Of a stretch of 64,000 nt of DNA, positions 56,401-63,825 are shown piece after piece (within the stretch, counting starts at the first letter, position 1; every line of letters begins with the position of its first letter). The position numbers and the translations under genes were made by a program. Source of the DNA: CAYNWT01 sp964485095. GTDB lineage: Bacteria > Planctomycetota > Planctomycetia > Planctomycetales > Planctomycetaceae. The notes below the pieces were generated by a model. The model had not been told where the DNA came from. It was given only the letters and a program-made list of their open reading frames with translations, and searched no databases. The stretch lies in the NCBI GenBank assembly GCA_964485095.1, contig CAZAIB010000010.1, positions 28,716 through 92,715 on the forward strand. The letters run 5' to 3'.

Positions 56401-58201
56401 TGCCGTCATCGTCAAACAGATCAAGTGCCATCGGATCGTCGTTCCCAAAGAACGCATCGTTGCTGGGAATAAACATGCTGGCGAAGCTGAGGTACTGCGT
56501 CAGGTTGTTGCCTGGAGTGGCAGTCAAAAACACTTCGCGTGATCCACCCGGGGCGATAGGGCCGCCAGTTGTCGCGACTGCTTCGTGAACGCCACCGCTG
56601 GCCAAAGCCGCATCGATACGCGGGCCAGTGGTTCCGTCTTCGGCCAAACGTTCAAGACTGACTGATGAGGCAGAGCCCACGTCAAAGAAATCGTAATCGC
56701 CGTCTGTGGTTGCCAGAAACGCGGGTGTAATCAATCCGCCGTCTGTTTCCTGCAAGTTGGTGACGGTTACCCGAATCTGACCGTTCCCGTTGAGATAATC
56801 GTCGCCCGCGCCACCGTTAAGAACATCGGGGCCGAAGCCGCCCAGCAGACTGTCGGCTCCGTCACCGCCATCCAGGGTGTCGGCACCAGCTCCGCCCAGC
56901 AGCACATCGTCGCCGTCATCTTGTGTCAGTTCGATGCGAGCGATTTCCGAGTTGGCCAGTGTGAAGTCCGCGTTGGGATGAGCCGCGAGGATGTTCCCGA
57001 TGTCGCCACCGAGTCGTTCGGAACCCTCGAAGCCCGGGTGCTGCCTGATCACGCCGTTCTCGGTCACACCGGTATCAGGCACTGACTGAGCCAGAGCCGC
57101 TGTGTTCTCAGGAATTTCATCGTTCACTTCGGTTCCGGCATCATAGACGTTGTCACCAGTCACGGTGATCGCAGTCGCGCCGACGCGTTCAATGAAATTG
57201 CCATTCGCATCGAACAGATCAAACGCTGAAGGATTATCATTGCCAATGAACGCGTCGTTGCTCGGAATAAACATTGTCGCAAAACCGAAGAACTGCGTCA
57301 GATCGTTCGTGACATCCGCACGCAGGATCGCGGTTCGCGACTCACCAGGACCAAAAGGTCCATCGGTCGTCGCGATTGCTTCGTTCACGCCACCACTGCT
57401 AAGTGCCGCGGCGATACGTGGCTCGGTGGTGCCGTCTTCTGCCAAACGTTCAAGGTTTTCCGAAGCTGCTTCACCTACGTTGAAGAAGTCGTACGTCCCG
57501 TTTGTCGTGGTCAGAACCACTGGAGTTAGCAGCCCGCCGTCGGCTTCCTGCAGGTTTGTGACTGTGACGTTAATCAAGCCACCACCGGTCAGCTGGTCAG
57601 CACCGGTTCCGCCATCCAGCGTGTCCGAACCCGGCCCACCGACCAAAACGTCGCGGCCACCACCGCCGCTAAGGTTGTCATCCCCCTGCCCGCCGATCAG
57701 GGTGTCGTTGCCTTCGCCACCCACCAGATCGATGGACGAAGCAAAACTCGCCGCAGACAGTGAGTCGGTTCCGCCGCCACCATCAACCATCACTGGAAGA
57801 GACTGTGGAACCGATTCGACCACAACCGTGTCTGCTCGGTTACCCGTCAGTACTTCGATACGACTAACCTCAGCTTCGCCGGTTCCCAGCGTCACAGTCA
57901 GAACCGTGTCGCCGTCGGAACGCTCGAAACCGGAATCGGTTCCGTCTCCCAGATCAATCGTGTCTCCGTTCCCGACCACGATTTCCAGAGTCGAATCACC
58001 AGTCGCTCGGATCTCGACGTTGTCGGTACTGTTGTTGTCCGCTTCGAACAGCAACGTTCCAGCGTCCAGAGTCACAGTCGACAGCAATGCTCGATCCTCA
58101 AGCGACTCCGCAGCGGCCGTGCGTTTGGTTTGCGTTCGCCGGCGCGGCTTTTGCGAGCGACTGACGACAAAGCGACGGAACAGGTTTCGATTGGTCAACA
58201 T
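53456..58201 (-). CDS. Giant surface protein with four spondin_N domains and RTX-type repeats
   Basis: 1581 residues; ATG 58201 follows AAAGGTGACTC. The N-terminus is basic and carries ESLEDRALLS (about 32-41), the planctomycete LEPR-XLL-type export tag. Four spondin_N-like domains lie at about 209-425, 475-697, 795-1017 and 1063-1280, each with VTVTNLQE, GGVNEA or GGVHEA, ASMFIPSNDAF and DAGTEVNDEIPENTA. Between and after them are glycine/aspartate nonapeptide (RTX) repeats such as GGEGNDTLIGG that bind calcium. It is probably exported and displayed on the cell surface or matrix. Binding partner is unknown. The four repeats are highly similar at DNA level. Confidence 0.88.
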   Translation of the reverse strand: MLTNRNLFRRFVVSRSQKPRRRTQTKRTAAAESLEDRALLSTVTLDAGTLLFEADNNSTDNVEIRATGDSTLEIVVGNGDTIDLGDGTDSGFERSDGDTVLTVTLGTGEAEVSRIEVLTGNRADTVVVESVPQSLPVMVDGGGGTDSLSAASFASSIDLVGGEGNDTLIGGQGDDNLSGGGGRDVLVGGPGSDTLDGGTGADQLTGGGLINVTVTNLQEADGGLLTPVVLTTTNGTYDFFNVGEAASENLERLAEDGTTEPRIAAALSSGGVNEAIATTDGPFGPGESRTAILRADVTNDLTQFFGFATMFIPSNDAFIGNDNPSAFDLFDANGNFIERVGATAITVTGDNVYDAGTEVNDEIPENTAALAQSVPDTGVTENGVIRQHPGFEGSERLGGDIGNILAAHPNADFTLANSEIARIELTQDDGDDVLLGGAGADTLDGGDGADSLLGGFGPDVLNGGAGDDYLNGNGQIRVTVTNLQETDGGLITPAFLATTDGDYDFFDVGSASSVSLERLAEDGTTGPRIDAALASGGVHEAVATTGGPIAPGGSREVFLTATPGNNLTQYLSFASMFIPSNDAFFGNDDPMALDLFDDDGNVITRRGDSGFFITGDNIYDAGTEVNDEIPENTAALAQSVPDTGVTENGVIRQHPGFIGSDREGGDTIGNILAAHPDADFTAGDVLVARIEVDEGLDSNDVITGGDGNDTINGARGDDTLIGGEGDDGITGSFGADVVFGNDGADTLSGGLGGDNLDGGRGSDELSGHDGNDLLIGGAGSDTLLGGDGRDQLDGGGTITVTVTNLQETDGGLLTPFFLTTGNGAYDFFDVGSAASESLERLAEDGTTGPRIEAALASGGVNEAVATDGGPIAPGESRSVELSASVVNELTQYFSFASMFIPSNDAFIGNDDPMAIDLFDSTGDLIVREGVSAIVITGDEVLDSGTEVNDEIPENTAALAQSSPNTGVTENGVITQHPGLIGSVRAGGGDAGAVLTAHPNADFTDGNPDVARIEITEDDGDDVLHGGAGPDSLTGGAGNDTLLGGFGRDFLAGGAGDDYLNGGGQVTVTITNLQEDDGGLLTPTVFTTTDGVYDIFDVGSAASSNLERLAEDGTTGPRIAAALASGGVNEAIATTGGPIGPGQSRSIVLDATADNNLTQFLSFTSMFIPSNDAFIGNDDPAAIDLFGANGQLITRTGDGAIIVTGDDVYDSGTEVNDEIPENTAALAQSVPDTGVTEDEVIRQHPGFEGSDRLGGDIGNILEAHPNADFTLANALVARIEIEDSRDGNDQLRGGAGNDTIQGAGGNDRTFIDGNDGEDVLQQGSGADRTLISTGDAAVDVNLSASGDQTLIEVTGGSTFSVTSPAGIIDIRTGFGDDDVTIESLAGTNVETVLVRASNGNDNIDASAAEASVFANGGSGDDTLVGGSADDTLRGASGRDDLTGSGGSDIVDGGRGADEVVGGADRDFVIGGRGADNVFGNGGSDLIVSGSVLLRTVDLESILSEWRSSRDYEERVDNIVDGSGGGVRENEEIFLTIGGDSETVLADSFEDVSTGGDALDVFFSSVSNDIADNDIDEELFDLG
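54360..57580 (-). repeat. Four large in-gene tandem repeats of the spondin unit
   Basis: The anchor segment CGTTGCT(C/G/T)GG recurs at 54691, 55492, 56458 and 57256. Spacings are 801, 966 and 798 bases; the extra 165 bases between the second and third anchors come from an additional block of calcium-binding repeats. Near-identical DNA makes the region prone to unequal recombination. Confidence 0.85.
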
Positions 58202-58570
58202 GAGTCACCTTTGGCCGAACGGCAGGCAGATAAACGAGGCTGGATGGATGTGAATTAAGATACCCACGATACGAAGGAGTTGGCGGCAATGTCCAACGGG
58301 TATTGAGAACGTGTGGCGGGTCTCTATCCCGGAAAGGATCTGCGCGTGAAATAGCTCACAGGAAGTGTTCGCAACATCAAACAAATAAAGCGGGTCGCGA
58401 GTTTTCCGGGTAAGACCTGCTGGTTAGACAGATCGCCCGCCCATTCCTAAGACAGAACGAGCGACGGGGCCGCGACAGTTGGTTTCGCGGCAGTCGCGAG
58501 GTGTCGGGAACAAAAAGAGCCCACCGATTATCGGCAGGCCCTTTCAAATTAGATTCCAATCAGAACCGTC
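58202..58570. other. Non-coding region between the spondin gene and xylA
   Basis: No gene seen. It contains the xylA terminator at 58512-58544 and should contain the spondin gene promoter near 58202-58400; no consensus pair was recognised. Confidence 0.45.
58512..58544 (-). terminator. Intrinsic terminator of xylA
   Basis: On the minus strand a 15-base stem with wobble pairs (AAAGGGCC... / ...GGGCTCTTT) closes a TAA loop and runs into five T, 26 bases after the xylA stop. Confidence 0.85.
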
Positions 58571-59881
58571 TTACAGATACGTGTTGATGAGATTCTCAAT
58601 CATCTCCTGTCGTCCGCTTTGATTCGCGTCCGCTTCGCCCTTCTCAAGCATGTAAGCGTCCAGATCAGCGAACGTGCAGTCGCCGCTTTCAATTTTGGCT
58701 CCAATGCCACTGTCGAAGCTTGAGTAGCGATTCTTCACGATGTCCGACAATGCATTGTCGGCTCGGATTGCAGCCGCAATCTTCAAACCGCGAGCGAACG
58801 CGTCCATGCCGCCAATGTGAGCGTGAAACAGATCGACAGGATCAAAGCTCTCGCGACGAACCTTCGCGTCGAAGTTGGTTCCACCAGGAGCCAACCCACC
58901 CTGCTTCATGATGACCAGCATCGTTTGGGTCGTCAGATAAAGGTCCGTCGGGAACTGGTCGGTATCCCAGCCCAGCAACAAATCACCCGTGTTCGCATCG
59001 ATAGAACCCAGCGAACCCTGAATCGAAGCGTACTCCAATTCGTGCATCATCGTATGCCCCGCCAGCGTGGCATGGTTGGTCTCGATGTTAAGCTTCACGA
59101 TGCCTTCCAGCCCGTTCTGACGGATGAAGTTCATGCAGGCTGCAGCATCGTAATCGTACTGGTGCTTCGTCGGTTCTTTCGGTTTCGGTTCGAACAGGAA
59201 CTGACCATCAAAGCCAATCGACTTCGCGTAGTCATGAGCCATATGCATGAACTTCGCCAGGTGATCCAGTTCCCGCTTCATGTCTGTGTTGTACAGATTC
59301 ATGTAGCCTTCTCGACCGCCCCAGAAGACGTAGTTCTCGCCACCCAGCGCGTGCGTCACTTCAATTGCCTTGCGAACCTGAGCCGCCGCGTACGCGTATA
59401 CATCCGCGTTGCAGCTGGTAGCGGCTCCGTGCATGTAACGCGGGTGCGAGAACAGGTTCGCCGTTCCCCACAACAATTTGATGCCGGTGCTGTCCTGTTG
59501 AGCCTTCAGTTCAGCCGCAATCGCGTCCAGGTTGGCGTTCGCCTCTTTCAGAGTCGGACCTTCCGGAGCCACATCCCGGTCGTGGAAGCAGTAATAGTCC
59601 ACGCCCAGTTTCTGAATGAACTCGAACGCAACCGCCACGCGTTTCTTCGCGTTGTCCAGTGAATCGGTTCCGTCATCCCACGGCCGGTTCATCGTGGGAG
59701 CACCAAACGGGTCGGCTCCATTTGCTCGAAACGTATGCCAGTAGCAAACGCTAAACCGCAGCCAGTCCGCCATCGAACGGCCTTCGACGATTTCCTCTTT
59801 ATTGTAGTGCTTAAACGACAGCGGGTTCTTGCTGTTCGGACCTTCGTAGTCGATCGAAGGGATGTCAGAGAAGTAGCTCAT
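58571..59881 (-). CDS. xylA: Xylose isomerase
   Basis: 436 residues from ATG 59881, the length of class II xylose isomerases. It begins MSYFSDIPSIDYEGPNSKNP; an upstream start at 59977 would add 32 poorly supported residues. The catalytic segment CFHDRDVAPEG has H100 and D103, and metal-site segments FLFEPKPKEPTKHQYDYD, NIETNHATLAGH and the DTDQFPTD loop are intact. It interconverts D-xylose and D-xylulose in the cytoplasm. No xylulokinase or transporter is adjacent. Confidence 0.96.
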   Translation of the reverse strand: MSYFSDIPSIDYEGPNSKNPLSFKHYNKEEIVEGRSMADWLRFSVCYWHTFRANGADPFGAPTMNRPWDDGTDSLDNAKKRVAVAFEFIQKLGVDYYCFHDRDVAPEGPTLKEANANLDAIAAELKAQQDSTGIKLLWGTANLFSHPRYMHGAATSCNADVYAYAAAQVRKAIEVTHALGGENYVFWGGREGYMNLYNTDMKRELDHLAKFMHMAHDYAKSIGFDGQFLFEPKPKEPTKHQYDYDAAACMNFIRQNGLEGIVKLNIETNHATLAGHTMMHELEYASIQGSLGSIDANTGDLLLGWDTDQFPTDLYLTTQTMLVIMKQGGLAPGGTNFDAKVRRESFDPVDLFHAHIGGMDAFARGLKIAAAIRADNALSDIVKNRYSSFDSGIGAKIESGDCTFADLDAYMLEKGEADANQSGRQEMIENLINTYL

Positions 59882-60336
59882 CGGGTCGGCTCGTTGCGAG
59901 TATGTGTTTGCCACTGCCGCGGCGAATTGAAATGCGTTTCGAACATGCCAGTGTACCGTCAGCTGTGAGTCCCACAATCCAGCCGCAGCAATGTCGCGAG
60001 CGTGTTTACGCAGTCCGCAAAACGTTCACACAATCGAAAAAAGATCCTGGAATCTCAGTGCAACGCCGCGGCAAAAAACCACTTGTCAGAGAGCCTTGAC
60101 AGAACTCTGACTGCGGAATTTGTGGCCATTTGACAGATCGGCCTAAAATGGGCATATAGTGCTTACCCGGGACGCGAACCACTACACCTTGGGGTTTACT
60201 CATGCCTGCAAGGCCAAATGGCCGACTAAATTGGTAGTTCAGAAAAGCCGATTTACAGCCCTCCAAGCTCGTTCACGACCGGAAAAGCAGGCGATAGAGT
60301 TAGCCCTCTTCACTAAAGACTAATGAAGCAGGAGTC
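59882..60336. other. Divergent region with the nrdB promoter and leader
   Basis: A plausible sigma-70-type promoter is at 60130-60158. After a start near 60165 the leader is about 170 bases and holds an 11-codon reading frame (60202-60237) and a GGCC-AAAT-GGCC hairpin inside it. No clear NrdR box pair was found, although CATATAGTGC recalls half of one. Confidence 0.5.
60130..60158 (+). promoter_or_regulatory. Predicted sigma-70-type promoter of nrdB
   Basis: TTGACA (60130-60135), 17-base spacer, CATATA (60153-60158). Transcription would start about 170 bases before the nrdB ATG. Confidence 0.55.
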
Positions 60337-61401
60337 ATGATGACCACCACCGCTGCAACAACGGAACCAAAGCTCGCCGGATCACAAGCTCGCGCCCGAG
60401 CTGACGAGAAGCGACTCATCAACTGCGCCAAAGTTGATGTCAACCAGCTGATGCCCATCAAGTACGAATGGGCCTGGGAACACTACCTCAACGGGTGTGC
60501 CAACCACTGGATGCCGACCGAAGTTCCGATGAACAAGGACGTCGAAATCTGGAAAAGCGATCAGCTGACCGAAGACGAACGTCTGGTCATCCTGCGTAAC
60601 CTTGGTTTCTTCGCCACTGCCGAATCACTTGTCGGCAACAACTTGGTTCTGGCCGTGTTCAAGCACGTCACGAATCCGGAATGCCGTCAGTACCTGCTGC
60701 GTCAGGCGTTCGAAGAAGCGCTGCACACGCACACCTTCCACTACGTTGTTGAAAGTCTCGGCCTGGACGAAGGCGAGATCTTCAACATGTACAACGAGGT
60801 TCCATCCATCGCGAAGAAGGACGAGTTCGAAATGGAACTCACTCGCGAAATCATGGACCCTGACTTCACGACCGAAACCTTCGAAGGTGCTCAGGCATTC
60901 CTGAAGAACCTGATCGGTTTCTACGTCATCATGGAAGGCATCTTCTTCTACAGCGGCTTTGCAATGATTCTGTCACTGCACCGCCGCAATTTGATGAAGG
61001 GTATTGGCGAACAGTTCCAGTACATCCTTCGCGACGAAGTCACCCACATGAACTTCGGCCTGGACCTCATCAACGGCATCAAGGCCGAGAACCCTGAACT
61101 GTGGACTGAAGAATTCCAGGCCCAGATGGTCGAACGCATTCGCCACTCTGTCGAACTGGAAATCGACTACGCCGCCGACTGCCTGCCCCGCGGCATCATG
61201 GGCCTGAACGCCGGCCTGTTCCGCGACTACGTCCAGCACATGGCCGACCGTCGCCTGGAACGCATCGGCCTGCCAGTCCAGTACAACAGCCCAAACCCAT
61301 TCCCATGGATGAGCGAAACCGTTGACCTCGCGAAAGAGAAGAACTTCTTCGAAACGCGAGTAACTGAATACCAGTCAGGCGGAAGCCTTAGCTGGGACTG
61401 A
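60337..61401 (+). CDS. nrdB: Ribonucleotide reductase R2 subunit, class Ic (Mn/Fe type)
   Basis: 354 residues; AGGAG precedes the ATG pair at 60337/60340. R2 makes the oxidant that starts nucleotide reduction in NrdA. Predicted metal ligands are E96, E127, H130, E200, E234 and H237. The position of the radical tyrosine is Phe134 (EEALHTHTFHY), and the first ligand is Glu rather than Asp. With a +7 offset these match Chlamydia trachomatis R2 (E89, E120, H123, F127, E193, E227, H230), as do W58, Y136, Y229 and Y345 (W51, Y129, Y222, Y338). This indicates a class Ic Mn(IV)/Fe(III) enzyme. No nrdA is adjacent; an intrinsic terminator follows. Confidence 0.95.
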   Translation: MMTTTAATTEPKLAGSQARARADEKRLINCAKVDVNQLMPIKYEWAWEHYLNGCANHWMPTEVPMNKDVEIWKSDQLTEDERLVILRNLGFFATAESLVGNNLVLAVFKHVTNPECRQYLLRQAFEEALHTHTFHYVVESLGLDEGEIFNMYNEVPSIAKKDEFEMELTREIMDPDFTTETFEGAQAFLKNLIGFYVIMEGIFFYSGFAMILSLHRRNLMKGIGEQFQYILRDEVTHMNFGLDLINGIKAENPELWTEEFQAQMVERIRHSVELEIDYAADCLPRGIMGLNAGLFRDYVQHMADRRLERIGLPVQYNSPNPFPWMSETVDLAKEKNFFETRVTEYQSGGSLSWD

Positions 61402-61420
61402 ATTTGAGTAAGCAATCCGA

Positions 61421-61452
61421 AAGCCCGAGCATTCTTGCTCGGGCTTTTTTTT
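61421..61452 (+). terminator. Intrinsic terminator of nrdB
   Basis: AAGCCCGAGC-ATTCTT-GCTCGGGCTT stem followed by a run of T to 61452, twenty bases after the nrdB stop. Confidence 0.93.
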
Positions 61453-61475
61453 GTGTACCAACGGCACGAACGTAC

Positions 61476-61763
61476 ATGGAAATCTCTGATGAAATCCGGG
61501 CTGCCATCGAAAAGCTATTTGGCGAAGTCACAGCCTGGGAAGCTCATGAACTGACACTAAGTAGCGACTTCAAAGCTGCCTTCCCCATGATGGCTGAGTT
61601 CCTCAAGTCTTGTCTTGCACTGTCCATCGACTTTGCACCCTACGATGACCCAGACCCGGACTATTCGCTTCCAGCACGGAATCGAGTCGTTCTGTTCCAC
61701 CAATCAAAGAATGGAGTTCTACGTCCACCCAACACCCGAGACGCTACCGGACCAGGCAAGTGA
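61476..61763 (+). CDS. Small protein of unknown function, overlaps the next gene
   Basis: 95 residues from ATG 61476 (no good ribosome site), beginning MEISDEIRAAIEKLFGEVTA, mainly helical and acidic. The frame ends inside the next gene, overlapping it by 53 bases in another frame. Either two small overlapping genes or one gene split by a frameshift near 61710-61760 would explain the layout. No family is recognised. Confidence 0.5.
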   Translation: MEISDEIRAAIEKLFGEVTAWEAHELTLSSDFKAAFPMMAEFLKSCLALSIDFAPYDDPDPDYSLPARNRVVLFHQSKNGVLRPPNTRDATGPGK

Positions 61764-62190
61764 CTCGCTTTCACTCTTTCTGAGCGAACTGGGGTCGCTT
61801 CGACCGGCACCAACTGTATTGCGAGGCTTGAACGGTAGCCAAACTGTTTCGGATCTCGACGAGGATCTCGTAGAAGCTCTTGAGTACGAAGTTGAAGATT
61901 GGGAGGAAGACGAGCCTGATTTGAAGGGCACCCTGTCACCGTTTCCGCTTTACGAATCGCTTTTGATTGGCACGGACGACACGGGGATTCTTGTTGTCGA
62001 ATACGAGAACCGCATCTACACCGCTGCCATGGTTGGTGAAGGTGAGGTTTGGCGGAGGCTTGGTGTATCGTATGGGCAGCACGACTCGAACATCATCTAT
62101 AAATCGGACGAAATTCGAACGTTCGATCAACTTGTAGAACGGATTGCCGAGATTGCTTTGGGGAGGTTTACCCCGGATCAGCAAACGTAG
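61711..62190 (+). CDS. Acidic small protein of unknown function
   Basis: 159 residues from ATG 61711. A very acidic stretch (DLDEDLVEALEYEVEDWEED) is followed by a beta-rich part with LLIGTDDTGILVVEYENR and VWRRLGVSYGQHDS. It recalls small immunity-like or SMI1-like beta proteins in general shape, but no motif supports that. It overlaps the preceding frame and ends just before a repeat element. Confidence 0.55.
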   Translation: MEFYVHPTPETLPDQASDSLSLFLSELGSLRPAPTVLRGLNGSQTVSDLDEDLVEALEYEVEDWEEDEPDLKGTLSPFPLYESLLIGTDDTGILVVEYENRIYTAAMVGEGEVWRRLGVSYGQHDSNIIYKSDEIRTFDQLVERIAEIALGRFTPDQQT

Positions 62191-62249
62191 GTCAGGCTGT
62201 GCCTGACGCAGCGTGCACGTGATTCAGTTCGTCAGGCAAAGCCTGACCT
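62189..62249. repeat. Hairpin repeat family B, full element
   Basis: Outer arms AGGTCAGGC (62189-62197) and GCCTGACCT (62241-62249). Inside are two hairpins: GTCAGGC-TGT-GCCTGAC (62191-62207) and GTCAGGC-AAA-GCCTGAC (62231-62247), with loops TGT and AAA. A single-hairpin copy is at 63465-63481. Confidence 0.82.
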
Positions 62250-62528
62250 GCAAAGACTGTTGGCTTGCCCATGTGTGATTGCTCAGCGACGTTCCTCTAC
62301 CTGTGGGTCCTCGACAGCAAGGTACGCCGGTTCTTGAACCGGTGTGTCGAAGGCACAGGAGCTATCGAGTAAGCTGCGATTGTTCGTGGCCTCCTGTCGC
62401 ACTGCATCACGGGTTCGAGAACGTTCGAGAAGCCTCGATACCCGGCTTGCCGAAGACACAGAGGCATATGTGTGTTTTTGCCAGCGACAAGACTCACCAA
62501 GGTACATCCCGGATAAGTCGAGAAACCA
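62191..62528. other. Non-coding region upstream of the bestrophin-like gene
   Basis: It holds repeat family B and a hairpin ACGCCGGTT-CTTG-AACCGGTGT at 62324-62345. No gene supported; the promoter of the channel gene is expected here. Confidence 0.5.
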
Positions 62529-63437
62529 ATGCTGATCGAAAAGCGTATCCCCGTTTCATACATCTTCCGGCAGATTCAGCCCGACGTTGCTGTCACGTTG
62601 GTTTTCGCTGGTGTCTTAATTGCTCTCGAGCATTCCGTTCCAAGAAATGTCCTCGAGCCTTTTCAGATTCCGGTTGCGATTCCCGCGTTCCTCGGTACGG
62701 CAATTTCTCTGGTGCTGTCGTTCAAGTTGGCGCAATCGTATGACCGCTGGTGGGAAGCGAGAAAAATCTGGGGAGCGATCGTGAACGACAGTCGATCCCT
62801 GGTTATGCAGTTACGGGCCTTCGCCGGCCCTAAATCGGATGCCACGGATACCGTCAGTCAGATTGCCATGCGTCAGGTGGCATGGTGCTACCAACTTTCC
62901 AATTCGCTGCGAAAGTTAGGAACGTCTCCGGAACTCAGACGTCTTCTTTCCGAACACGAGATTGCAGAAATTGAAACGCACGCCAACATGCCGCTTAAGA
63001 TGGCCGACATGAGTAGTGACGATATTCGCAAGCTGCATGCTGACGCGGTTATCAATGACTTTCAGCAGGTGCAGTTGGATTCCACTCTGGTGCGATTGGT
63101 CGCATCCATGGGTAAGGCGGAACGCATCAAGACCACCGTTTTTCCAAAGACCTACCGCTTGTTCCTGCGAGTGTTCATTTACGTGTTCATCTTTTCGCTG
63201 GCTGTAGCACTGGCGGATCTTGAAGCCATTTTCGAATGGATGGTCCTCGTCGCGATCAGCATCCCTTTCTTCATGTTGCTGCGAACGGCACTGCAGATGC
63301 AGGACCCTTTTGAGAACCGACCGACCGATACGGCAATGCTCACGATTTCTCACACGATTGAGATCAACTTGCGACAACTAATCGGCAACAAGGATCTTCC
63401 CTCTAAGGATTCGTCAAGTACGTTCTACGAGATGTAA
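62529..63437 (+). CDS. Bestrophin-family ion channel protein
   Basis: 302 residues. Four membrane helices lie at about 20-35, 45-68, 210-235 and 235-260. Family features include the N-terminal MLIEKRIPVSYIFRQIQPD, the helix-2 region LSFKLAQSYDRWWEARKIWG with its conserved (Y/F)DRWWEAR, and a C-terminal DPFENRPTDTAML segment, as in bacterial bestrophin homologues such as those of Klebsiella. These form pentameric anion or cation channels in the inner membrane. No partner gene is adjacent. Confidence 0.92.
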   Translation: MLIEKRIPVSYIFRQIQPDVAVTLVFAGVLIALEHSVPRNVLEPFQIPVAIPAFLGTAISLVLSFKLAQSYDRWWEARKIWGAIVNDSRSLVMQLRAFAGPKSDATDTVSQIAMRQVAWCYQLSNSLRKLGTSPELRRLLSEHEIAEIETHANMPLKMADMSSDDIRKLHADAVINDFQQVQLDSTLVRLVASMGKAERIKTTVFPKTYRLFLRVFIYVFIFSLAVALADLEAIFEWMVLVAISIPFFMLLRTALQMQDPFENRPTDTAMLTISHTIEINLRQLIGNKDLPSKDSSSTFYEM

Positions 63438-63460
63438 TGCTGTCTACAGATAAAGTTGCT

Positions 63461-63491
63461 GTAGGTCAGGCTGTGCCTGACGGACTTCGTA
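63461..63491. repeat. Hairpin repeat family B, single-hairpin copy
   Basis: GTCAGGC-TGT-GCCTGAC (63465-63481) followed by GACGGACTTCGTA (63479-63491). The sequence AGGCTGTGCC and the same GACGGACTTCGTA reappear at 63803-63825, where the stem has decayed. Confidence 0.75.
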
Positions 63492-63725
63492 CGCTGACGC
63501 AACGAAGAGAATCACCTTAGGTCACGCAATAATCACCCGGGCGCCTCCGGACTCAAAAGTCCCGAAGGGACGACGCGCAGCGACCGTAGCGTGTGGCGCA
63601 AGCCGCACGAGTACCGACCGGGCGGAAGACAAAGCTGCGAAGCAGCGACCGAAGGAACGATCCAGACTGAGCTCTTTTCCTGCGGTCGCAGCTCCGCAGC
63701 TTCAACACATGATGGACGCCATGTT

Positions 63726-63745
63726 CGTCGGACTATCGTCCGACG
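63726..63745. repeat. Perfect hairpin in palindromic cluster
   Basis: CGTCGGAC-TATC-GTCCGACG, an eight-base perfect stem with a four-base loop, inside the long-range inverted repeat 63558-63777. Confidence 0.75.
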
Positions 63746-63802
63746 CTACTTTCGCTTCGCGTCGTCCCTCCGGGACTAACAAGCTGAGTCGGCGAGCATC
63801 GC

Positions 63803-63825
63803 AGGCTGTGCCGACGGACTTCGTA
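63803..63825. repeat. Decayed family B copy
   Basis: AGGCTGTGCC (63803-63812) and GACGGACTTCGTA (63813-63825) match the copy at 63461-63491, but the hairpin flanks have been lost. Confidence 0.6.

Noticed and set aside
54360..57580. Possible CRISPR-like array
   Set aside because: The repeats are about 800-base coding units in one frame, not short repeats with unique spacers.
57150..58253. Plus-strand open frames opposite the spondin gene (also 55281-56180)
   Set aside because: Low-complexity Ser/Pro-rich shadows of the repeated GC-rich coding strand.
60159..60336. Riboswitch in the nrdB leader
   Set aside because: No match to the known cobalamin or other riboswitch cores could be recognised by eye.
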